Source of the DNA: Rhizopus sp. PT2906
Lineage: Eukaryota > Mucoromycota > Mucoromycetes > Mucorales > Rhizopodaceae
DNA length: 64,000 bases
Reading direction: 5' to 3'
Assembly (NCBI GenBank): GCA_025529335.1
Contig: JAMYHX010000151.1
Coordinates: 1-64,000, forward strand
Positions 44,682-54,080 of this stretch are shown here, one piece after another (within the stretch, counting starts at the first letter, position 1; each line of letters opens with the position of its first letter). The notes below the pieces were generated by a model. That model was not told the DNA's origin. It did not search any database and saw only the letters and a list, made by a program, of their open reading frames with translations. A program made the position numbers and the translations under genes.

Positions 44682-46744
44682 TTATTCCAATAGACCTTCT
44701 TCTCTTCTTGATTCTACTATCCGTTTTTGCTGGTCAATGAGGATATTTAAAATATCTATAAAGTCAAATGAGTTATCAACCGTAACCTATTTGTACTTTC
44801 TACTTACCTAAAACTTTCATCTTTTCAAAGCCTGGTATCCTTGCACGACGTTTGTAGTAAAATTGCGCAGTGCTATTCAATGTGTATGTGAGCATATACA
44901 TATTGAGCCATTCGATATGAACTTACACAAAACCACTATCCTTGAGCAGATTCAGTTGTGATTCTTCTTGTAATTTATTATTCACCACCTGTTCTTTCAA
45001 TCTAGGGAAAAAAAAAATCAATCTCTCTATTTTCCCTTTTTTCCGTTTCTTTTCTTACTTTTCGAGATATTCTAGTTCCTCAATGACGGTTGCTTTCCTA
45101 TCTTCCATCAGTGTACCATCAGGTTTGATACGATGTCTAATACGCTTATATCGGTTATGAATTTGTTCCTTTGTCTTTTTCGAATTAAATAGTGGTTCGA
45201 TGTCGATTGCTCTTAGTTTCCCATCACCCGTAGCAAGCTGTTTTGCTACAGCTTTTGCTAATAACTCGTCCTCTTCTTTTGTCCAACGGCCACGAGAGAC
45301 TAAAGAAGGGGTATAAACATCAAGATTAAAATTAAAAAAAAAATCATGGTTACCTTTAGATATATCATTTGTCCTGTTTCTGTTCATGTATCTAGAAATA
45401 TCCAATGGCGTCCTATTCAAGTGTTCAGATAGTTTCTTTGGATTAGCCCCATAGACTTTTACGAGTCTAATAATAACAAATGAGTATTGGATATATTCAT
45501 TGTTTTGCTCTTACTCGTTCAGCTTTTTCACTTCTTCGCCTGTCCATGGCGTATTGTCTCGTTTAGGATGATAGGCATCTCGACAGTGCATAGCAAGTGA
45601 TTTCAAAGATACATTAGGAAAAGGCCGTGCGATCTTTTGAAAGAACTTGAGGTGTGCTGATGGACGATCTGAAGCAAAGATCTCTTGTACTTGTTGAAAG
45701 CTTATGTTTTCACGCTAAATAAATCGAAGTCTTTATTTCCCGGAGCAAGTATTCAACAAAGGAACTTACCCTACAAATCTTCTTGATACGCTTCTCCAAT
45801 TTCAAATTATCCGAATAACCAAACCGACGTGCCCTTGGCCAATGGCTCGCATTGGCCGGCCTGTTCTTAAAGCTTCTCTGCCACTCGGGGAAGCTATCGG
45901 AATTATAGTCATCGTTTGAGTCCGTATCAGAATCAGAATCAGAAATGAAAAAGTCCTGATGGACCGTAGGCACAAACGCAGACGATGCCTTGCCCTTGAA
46001 ATTTTCTGCCGCGCTAGCGTCTTTGTTGTATTCTAGTGTTCGACGGTTACATATACGATTGCTCTTTAGTTTTCGTTTCTTTTGATTTCCTAGAGCGAAT
46101 TGGTCTACATTTGGCTCACTGTCGTCACTGCTACTAAAGTCGCCTTCGTCTGAATCTTCAATGATTTCTCTTGTTCGATAGTTGGAACTGTTTCTCTTTC
46201 TCTTTCTTTCAATGATGGATAAAGGTTGTTGATCTTGATCTGTCTCGTCTGAATCAGAAGCTGATGGATGTTGCTTTTGATCTGTTTTCGAGACGGATTG
46301 GCGTTGTGTTGATTGTTCTTGATCTGTGTCATCTGAATCAGAAGCTGATTGGTACTGCTTTTGATCTGTTTTCAAGACGGATGGACGTTGTGTTGATTGT
46401 TCTTTATCGGTGTCATCTGAATCGGAGGCTGATTGGTATTGCTTTTGATCTGCTTTCGAAACGGATGGACGCTGTGTTGATTGCTCTTTATCGGTGTCAT
46501 CTGAATCAGAAGCTGATTGGTATTGCTTGGTCGTCTTTTTTTTAGTCTGATTGACAAAAATGTCTTTTGTAGATACTTGATCAATAGTCATGTCCGATTT
46601 AGATTCTTTTATTTCAGCATTTTTATTGGATTCTTTAAGAGCAACTTTGTTCTTTTTATGCTTTTTCTCCTTTTTCTTGTCCTTTTTATGCTTCTTGTCC
46701 TTCTTTTTGCTCTTGTCTTTCTTCTTTTTCTCTTGTATGCTCAT
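44682..46744 (-). CDS. Myb/SANT-domain DNA-binding protein (Reb1/TTF1-type)
   Basis: Multi-exon gene. The first exon (to about 45770) encodes a Lys-rich start (KKKKKDKSKKKDKK region) and four tandem 28-residue acidic repeats (QYQSASDSDDTDKEQSTQRP units). A further acidic Ser/Asp region and a basic SNRICNRR segment follow. Downstream exons carry Myb-like helices: PKRDNTPWTGEEVKKLNELV, GANPKKLSEHLNRTPLDISRY, then SRGRWTKEEDELLAKAV and FNSKKTKEQIHNRYKRI. Spacing and order recall Reb1/TTF-I factors, which bind rDNA terminators and promoters. The last exons encode a helical tail ending EEGLLE. It is divergent from GCN5. Confidence 0.8.
46250..46535. repeat. 84-bp in-frame tandem repeat, about 3.5 copies
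   Basis: The sequence TGCTTTTGATCTG recurs with an 84-bp period (about 46272, 46356 and 46440) inside the Myb gene. It encodes the acidic SDSDDTD repeats. Divergence between units is low, suggesting recent expansion or homogenisation. Confidence 0.85.
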
Positions 46745-47053
46745 TGTTTCGAAAAGAAAAGAGGAGAAAGAAAAAAAGGGAATGTGACTACTTTAGACTA
46801 TTTTGGTTCGTAGTTCTCTCCCCTTCTTCTTCTTTGCATGAATCCTTAATTTATGCTTCTCCATATATGCACACAGACAGAGAGAGAGAGAGAGAAAGAA
46901 TACTTTAAAGATGGCATAGTGTATGTCAGATGTTACAAGTTGTCCCTGAGAGCAAAGTGACGCAATGCAGCCAATTTTTAACTAGCGCACAAAATTTTGA
47001 AGCCGCTTTCTTTTTACCCTTTTTTTTTTTTCTTTAAAGAAGGGGGAGGCACA
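46745..47053. promoter_or_regulatory. Bidirectional promoter, Myb gene / GCN5
   Basis: 309 bp between divergent starts, with a (GA)n tract near 46878-46896 and a T-rich run at about 47019-47035 just before the GCN5 ATG. No specific factor site was assigned. Confidence 0.4.
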
Positions 47054-48921
47054 ATGTCAAACAAGATTACAGAAAATGAATTATTTCCTCAATTCGATTC
47101 AATGACAGAACACGAAAAACTAGTCAAGATCGCCAGACATTTACCTTGTGATGCCTGTTCTTGTCAAGGTTGGAGACCAGGTCTATCATCGACGTGTGCG
47201 TGTGGACATGTAGTGAAACAACATGTGGATAATAAAAGAGATATGACAAGACGATTCAAAGTAGCATTGAGAATTGAGGAATTATTAGAGGTAACAAAGA
47301 TCTATTTTCACACGTCAACGTTCAAACCATTGCTTAGGAAAAAGGAAAACTAGACGACTTTGATTACAGCGATCAAGATATTGAATCTCTAAGAAAGTAA
47401 GAATATAATATAGACACACAGTGTATGGAAAAATATACATCAATATATTTTTTATTTTATACCCGTTCTTCTAGACAGATACGCTATAATGCCGAAACGA
47501 CAGAAAAGGAAGCAGAGGAGGATGAAAATGGAGTCGATTTCTTATCAGAAGCATCGTCACCGTCTTCTATTGAAGATCGATCGTTCTTTAAACGAAGAAA
47601 AAGCGATGACGAAGAAGACGAAGAGGACGACGAAGGGTCAAAACGATTCAAGACTGATTTGGATGAAGAAGAAGAAGACGACGACGATGACGAAGAAGAA
47701 GAAGAAGAAGATTATACTAGAATCAAACAGGAAGATGACTTTACCAAAGACAATACACTGACAGACTCTGTTGATCGAAAGGAGACACCCGCCATGATGG
47801 AGGAACGGTTGGGTCTGATCGAAGTGCGTATTGTTGAAAATGATGGCAATCGAGAGAGCATGATCTTGTTGACGGGGTTAAAGAACATTTTCCAAAAGCA
47901 ATTACCAAAGATGCCTAAAGAATATATCGCACGTCTCGTGTATGATCGTAATCATAAAAGCATCGCATTGATTCGAAAGCCGATGAAAGTGATTGGTGGT
48001 ATTTGCTACAGACCCTTTGAAGAGCAAGAATTTGCAGAAATTGTATTTTGTGCAATTGCGTCAACAGAGCAAGTCAAAGGGTATGGTTCGTTCCTTATGA
48101 ATCATTTAAAAGACTATATATCGGATCATTCAAAGATAAAACATTATTTGACCTATGCAGATAATTATGCTACTGGATATTTTAAGAAACAAGGCTTTAC
48201 GACAGAGATCACACTCGACAAGAGGAAGTGGGTGGGGTATATCAAGGATTATGAAGGAGGAACGATTATGCAGGTGAGATCAGACCTGTTGATGATTTAT
48301 AATAAGCTCACGTTACTTCTAGTGCACAACGGTTCCAAAAGTAAAATATTTAAAGATACAGGAAATCTTGGCTATTCAGAAACAAGCAGTTTATGAAAAA
48401 ATGAAGGAACATTCAACTTCGCATATTGTATACCCTGGCATTCAGATGCCAATAAATGAAGAAGGAAAGAGATGTATTGATCCCTATTTAGTACCTGGAG
48501 TCAAAGAGTCAGGTTGGACACCTGAAATGGACGCATTGTAAGTATAGAGATATATAGAATAACATGTATTAATTCCTGTAGATCAAATCGACCTCGACAT
48601 CCTCCACACTACAATCAAATGCGCCATCTAGTGAACGAACTGAGGGCACACCCACATTCATGGCCATTCCATGATCCTGTGAATGCAGATGAAGTGACAG
48701 ACTATTATGAAGTGATCAAGGAACCGATGGATTTGACAACACTAGAACAGAATGTAGAGAATGATACTTATCCAACCATGGATGAATTTATTCGAGATGT
48801 ACAAAAGATCTTTGATAACTGTAGGACGTACAACGCAGAGTCCACAAATTATGCACGCTGTGCGAATCGATTGGAGAAATACTTTGATGAGAGGCTTCGT
48901 GTGTGGACTAGTAACGAATGA
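47054..48921 (+). CDS. GCN5: Histone acetyltransferase GCN5 (KAT2)
   Basis: Exons join in frame through 47054-47292, a 65-nt second exon, and long third to fifth exons, about 540 aa. The N-terminus has LPCDACSCQGWRPG and STCACGHVVKQHV, a Cys/His cluster like a shortened PCAF_N module that yeast Gcn5 lacks. A Lys/Asp/Glu-rich linker follows. The GNAT core reads IGGICYRPF, EIVFCAIASTEQVKGYGSFLM (acetyl-CoA binding) and YADNYATGYFKKQGF. A C-terminal bromodomain has WPFHDPVNADEVTDYYEVI and DEFIRDVQKIFDNCRTYNA. It is the catalytic subunit of SAGA-type complexes, acetylating H3. It ends 17 bp from the TRAPPC2 stop on the opposite strand. Confidence 0.95.
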
Positions 48922-48938
48922 TTTTATTGTAAATAAAC

Positions 48939-49527
48939 TTAAAGAAATCGTCTTGCTACCAACTTGACTCTGTTATCAAATGAAGGGTTTGTGATAGGCG
49001 CGTTCTTTTCATAAAATGGGTTCATCAATATCTTTATGTACAATTCATAGACTTCGGTGAAAAATGACTTTATACTGTCTTCTGATTTTTGATCATGTAG
49101 TAACATAAACTTTACATCTATCATGTTGATTAGATATGACTTGTGTGTGTGTGTGCCCTTTATGCATTCCTTACTGCCTGCTGTGACAAAGCAAGATACA
49201 TAGTATTCGTTGAATCGATCAATCGACTTTAAGTACCTAATGTGGAAATGAGAAAAAAGGTGAGAGCCGTGTTGTTTTATAATTACATGGCTTGAACATT
49301 CCACTGATATTCTTCTACGACATCAAGTGCAGCGTGTATAATGAACTGATTCAAATGTTTATGATCTTCCTTTTGCTGTTATTTGTTTTAGAAACTTGTT
49401 TAATTATAACAACATACGTTACTCTTGAAGGATCAATAAAAGCAGAAGAGCGAGACGACGGAATTATTTCAGACTCATAGATTGGGTTATCAGTTGCACC
49501 CACAATAACAAAGTAATAATTAGACAT
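48939..49527 (-). CDS. TRS20: TRAPP complex subunit TRAPPC2 / Trs20 (sedlin)
   Basis: Four exons. The protein begins MSNYYFVIVGATDNPIYESE, continues EDHKHLNQFIIHAALDVVEE, YLKSIDRFNEYYVSCFVTAG and VKFMLLHDQKSEDSIKSFFT, and ends with YELYIKILMNPFYEKNAPI. The order is collinear with sedlin (longin-like fold, about 140 aa). It functions in ER-Golgi tethering and Rab GEF assembly. The final intron (57 nt, starting GTAAGG) is a multiple of three and free of stops, so an unspliced reading adds 19 residues between TAG and VKFM. The family alignment supports splicing. Confidence 0.93.
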
Positions 49528-49869
49528 TGCTTAAAAAGAAAGAAAGAAAGAAAAAAAGGGGGGCGTCTTTATTAAATTTGCTCGCAAAAAAAAAAAAAAA
49601 AAAAAAAAAGAAAGGACAACCCATGTTGGATCATAGATGAGCTTATTGCCATAAACAACAAAAGATAGAGAGAGAGAAGAATCAAAGTTTACTACAGAGA
49701 TATTCTTTTAAGGAGGACCTTTCTCATTTTCCCTTTCCACTTTCTGTTTATTTACTTCAACATGTAAAGTTCAGTTACCGCCTGTAAGTGTAACGACTAT
49801 ATAGTTCGGATTCAGAAAACAACATTGCCCTTTTCTCCTTTTTTTTATATTTTTTATTCTTTTCATCAG
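49528..49869. promoter_or_regulatory. Bidirectional promoter, TRAPPC2 / EB1
   Basis: 342 bp between divergent starts, including an uninterrupted 24-A run (49586-49609), a likely nucleosome-excluding element. No coding evidence. Confidence 0.4.
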
Positions 49870-50853
49870 ATGGGCGAATCACGAACGGAATTACTAGCTT
49901 GGGTAAACGACTTGTTACAATTAAATTATACCAAAGTAGAGCAAGCAGGAACAGGTAATGTAACGGTGAGTGATACTGTTGTCTGGTGTTAATATTATAT
50001 TAGGCGCTGCTTACTGTCAAATTATGGACTCTATTTTCGGTATAGAGTAGTTTTATATAATATATGCGCTCATATTGACATTGTTATAGGTGATGTTCAT
50101 ATGGGAAAAGTAAAGTTTGAAACCAAACACGAATATGAATATGTATCCAACTATAAAATACTTCAACACACATTTGATAAACACAAGCAAGTAGAATAAC
50201 ATAAAAAGCAAAGGGAGCCACTTACATTATTTCTTTAGGATTGATAAAATCATTCCCGTCGACAAATTATTAAAGTGTAAATTTCAAGATAACCTCGAGT
50301 TCATGCAGTGGATGAAGCGTTTCTGGGATCAAAACTTCCCAGGAGGTGACTATGATGCTTTAGGACGTCGAAAAGGTGGAGGCGTCAAGACGACGACAAC
50401 ATCATCACCTGCTAGTCGTACGGCACGTACCAAATCAAGTGCAGCCCCAGGTAAAATAGAAAAAAAAAATAGGGAAGAGAAGGCTGAGCCTAAAAGATAT
50501 TAGTCAGAACCACAGCACGTTCAAACGCTGTCGTTCCATCCTCTGGACGATCAAGAGCCACAGGGTCATCAGATACGGGCGTCGTTCAAGATATGAGTCG
50601 ACAAATCACTGAACTCAAGGTGACCGTGGACGGACTTGAAAAGGAACGAGATTTTTATTTCGGCAAATTGCGAGAGATTGAGATACTCGTTCAGGAACAA
50701 CTGGAAATGGCTGAGCAATATCAGCATGTGTCAGAGGAACTGAACTGTATTCGAGAAATACAAGGTATTCTTTATAGGACTGAAGAAGGGTTTGAAGTGC
50801 CTCCAGAGGATGGACTGGTAGAAGAGGAATATGATGATGATGAAACATTTTAA
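49870..50853 (+). CDS. EB1/Bim1/Mal3 microtubule plus-end protein
   Basis: Multi-exon gene. An N-terminal calponin-homology domain carries RTELLAWVNDLLQLNYTKVE, AAYCQIMDSIFG and MGKVKFETKHEYEYVSNYKI. It ends with LEFMQWMKRFWDQNFPGGDY, the EB1 signature. A basic Ser/Thr/Arg linker follows, then the EB homology coiled coil with ERDFYFGKLREIEILVQ. The acidic tail ends DDDETF instead of the animal EEY/F. It tracks growing microtubule ends and recruits partners by the EBH domain. Its stop codon overlaps the stop of the convergent PSMG2-like gene. Confidence 0.93.
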
Positions 50854-51716
50854 TGATACAAGTCTGCATTAAATGGAGTTCCAAATAAAAACTCCCAACT
50901 TTTAGGAGGAGTAAACTGTGTGATTTGTTCGAGCTCCAACACACGATGAATGTAGTTTCCAAAGTCGATACTGTCTTGAACATTATCTACATGTTTTGTT
51001 TTAGTATTAAATAGAGACAACATATATAGGCCATACCTCCTTCAAGTGCAAACATGATGAGCACTGTCGCCTTGTCTTCTAATTGCTTATACACATGGCG
51101 ACTCAGGCCAGACCCAGGTAGATGGATCCTTTCACTACTTTCTTCGAGTATAGGTATACCTAAAGCCTTTGATCGGTTCACATAGTCTCCACTACCCAAT
51201 ACTCGGAAAGGTACACTGTTGATCTGAGAGTCCAGTCGACGTGAGGCGTCCATACTCGTCAGCACGATCACTTGATCAAACTGAGAAGCAAACGCAGTTA
51301 TGTGATCCACATAGGATTTTCTCTTTTCTTTTATCGTAGGTGATCGTTGTTGTATGCATGTCCACCGACGATCCTTTGATTGAAACACTAAAGACAACAG
51401 TGAATTATTTTTTTTTTCTCTTTTATGTATATCTTTACCTTCAATAGGTGTTGTCGATCCTATTTGGTTATTGTCTTCACGTTGACTTGATACTGGAATA
51501 ACAGTATCTGTATCAATAAAACCCACTCGTTCAAAATGAAATGTATGAATGAGCAAGTCGGCTGTAAGTTGAGGTACATTGCCAATGGAGACCATGGGCT
51601 ATGTAGATGGTGTTTAATATTTTGTTTTTGTTTTTTATGTTTAAGAGTACCAAAATGATGGTTGAGCCCTTGAGTTGAGCAGGATCGTAATTGGGTACTG
51701 GGACAAATGGATTCAT
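50850..51716 (-). CDS. Proteasome assembly chaperone 2 (PSMG2/PAC2, Add66-like)
   Basis: Four exons (51716-51651, 51598-51439, 51387-51037, 50986-50850) join to 237 aa. The protein starts MNPFVPVPNYDPAQLKGSTI, then PMVSIGNVPQLTADLLI as in PAC2. Later it has VIVLTSMDASRRLDSQ, IPGSG-like LPGSGLSRHVYKQLE, ALEGGDNVQDSIDFGNYI and the terminal PPKSWEFLFGT block. It would pair with a PAC1-type protein to chaperone assembly of 20S alpha rings. The second intron inserts a stop-free frame (EGKDIHKREKKN) if unspliced. The CDS overlaps that of EB1 by 3 bp at 50850-50852. Confidence 0.88.
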
Positions 51717-51899
51717 ATACAAAAAAAAAAAAAAAAGATACACAGAGTATATGACGCGTCGCAATCACTCACACAACTTGCTTGAAAGACAGTCACAGAC
51801 TTCGAATGAGCGGAAATCAAAAAAATTAAGTTTGAAAGATTTACAGGGAATATCAATGCTATTATTGCTGTCAGTACTCTTGTTCTCAGCAATGCGATA
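51717..51899. other. 5' flank of PSMG2-like gene
   Basis: Contains a 16-A run (51721-51736) just upstream of the start and no coding evidence. Confidence 0.3.
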
Positions 51900-52800
51900 G
51901 AGAGATGTAAATCAGGATGTTTGCTCTACTATAAGGTTATACTCAAATTATTATAATGATTATCTCATAAAACACGTTAGATTTTTATATCTGTTACATC
52001 CTCAGGCCACCTTGCTTGACCATCACAGATATACACTGGTAGTCGTAATCAGCAAGTTTTTGAACATGTTTGGTATTTGACTATGCATTTAAGTGTACTA
52101 GAGCGAGATGTATACAATATGAAGGATCGATGCTTATTACCTGCTTCATTGACGCTCTTATTGTACGAACCAAATATAACATAAGCCTTGATTGAAAACA
52201 TTCAACAATCATATTATTATAGCATGCCGATACTTGAAAACAAGCAGCAGCCAGACATTGACTGTATCCGGCAACAGGATTATCCATTTTATATACTAAT
52301 TCTTTGTATCGACTTGAGAAACTTCGACAGCTGCTAAAAATGTCGGCTGGAAATGACTTTTTGTTTGTTGATGTTCCGCCCAATATCAATTGACTGATAG
52401 AATACCAGAAGTTCTGAGTGAAGACTTTTTTTTATCTACAACAAGTCCATTGTGACATAATAATTCACAAAGAACTGGGCATAAACTAAAATGTTCCTAA
52501 TGTCTTTGGGCACTTTGATTATTTTGTCTTTTATGTTTCTATAGGCAGGATGCAGAATAGTCTCTAGTTTTATTTTAACTGTTGTCGTCTTTCGATTCCC
52601 CCATGAGCTACTGAAGTTCTTGCTTTGTTAACTTTCAATTTGGGCATAAGGGAGATCTTACATTCTTGTGTCCCTTTTGGTGGCAACCTGTACAAACAGT
52701 GTCTTTTTCTTGCTTATCATTACGATCGTATTTTGCCTTCTTTTGTTCTCGATCTTCTCTGCTTCACTCATCCTTTTTCTTTTGGCTTTACCCATAATAC
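51900..52800 (-). pseudogene. Decayed Mucorales repeat-family gene, possibly TnpB/Fanzor-type N-terminus
   Basis: Reading the minus strand from about 52780, stop-broken frames give a CxxC...H...C knuckle (CTGCHQKGHKNV then SPLCPN), a helical part (ILVYAQFFVNYYVT), and PVAGYSQCLAAACFQVSACY with NNMIVECFQSRLMLYLVRTI. Near 51.99 kb VYICDGQARWPEDV follows. This order matches, from memory, a repetitive Mucorales protein family whose C-terminal half has RuvC-like DPG motifs. That half is absent here. At least four stops or frame changes interrupt it. The link to TnpB/Fanzor is inference. Confidence 0.4.
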
Positions 52801-53200
52801 ACGGACGACATTTATAAAGTCAAAGATGATTGAGACTTTCTTTTTTTTTTTACCTTTGGATGAGGTTTGTTTTTCATTTTCTATTTGTTTTTTTTTTTCT
52901 CATACATTGCTTTAAGAATATTACAGACTTGATCGCACATTTTGTTTAAAATATGAAAGAAGAACTAAAGAATAACAACAATTGTAAAAGGTGTCTTGAC
53001 ATGATTCTTTTTTGACAACAATTTCTATTTATCACGTAATTTGTCTATCTACAATGCTACGCTCATTTTGCCCATTATCCTTTCTCTCCTCCTCTCTCAA
53101 GCTCAATACATGAATGATATCCAGGTTAGCAGAAGGATGTCCTCCTTCTTTTAAGGGCCTATTTACGTGTGTAATTCTCTTGGACAGGACTGTAAAGTTG
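52801..53200. other. Gene-free stretch
   Basis: About 400 bp of T-rich plus-strand DNA between two decayed patches. No frame was supported. Confidence 0.3.
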
Positions 53201-54080
53201 CTGTCTATGGTTTTATCATTAGATAAAACAACAAATAATGACTTGGCATATATCCAGCGTGAACCTGACTAATGCTCTGAAAGTATTATGCAAATTCATA
53301 TTGTTGACGCAAACTATCACTTCTGCTTCTACTACTGCCTCCTCAGAAAAAATCGATGCCATGGGCACCTCTATTGCTGTATTCAGTAGGAATGTCTGCA
53401 GCAATTTCTTCCATTACGTTCAGCTTATGGGTGCGTTTATCGCCTTTTCTAATTACTCATTCTCATCAAAGGGTTTATGTAGAGTGAATCACGTTCCGCA
53501 GAGTCATCATTGTTAGATCTGACCTTATTGTCAATATTGGAGTTTGAATGGTTGCTCAATGTCTCATACGCGTGACGATAAATACGTGGAAAGGGATTGT
53601 ATTGAGCAAACACAGTTTCCTATAATCTCATGGCCCTGATTTTCATTCCTTTCTGATAGTCTCTGAGCAGCATATGAAGGTGCATTGCCCTCAACTGGAA
53701 GTAGAGGCCCTCGATAGTGACAAAGGGCGCCGTGTGGATCTGGAATGCGAAAGTTCACCTCTTTTACTGTTGGCATTACGCTCCTCTCATTGAGCTGCCT
53801 TCCTGCACTTCTTGTTCAGCTCGATGTGTATGTCGTGATGCTGCAACTCTTTCTCTGCACGCTTGACAGGTGCGACAGCGCGAATCTGTTGGTAATGGTG
53901 CAACACAAGAGCATGCAGTTGTTCTAGAAGTGTTGTTTTCCATTGTTCTAATGAACAGCAATGTTTAGCAGACGCATTTGAATCAAAAGACAACATCACA
54001 TGCCAAATTATTTCAAAATGTTTATACGATGAGTAAAGAATACGTTTATATTCGAAGAGAAAGGAAAGAAAGCTCATGTG
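53201..54080 (-). pseudogene. Degenerate coding-like region, unknown family
   Basis: Minus-strand frames (54077-53787, 53776-53564 and 53404-53219) are collinear and separated by stops or small shifts. Amino-acid content is protein-like: LEQWKTTLLEQLHALVLHHY, IRAVAPVKRAEKELQ, NVMEEIAADIPTEYSNRGAH. I do not recognise the family. A DNA-binding or transposon accessory gene is possible, as is chance. Confidence 0.3.
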
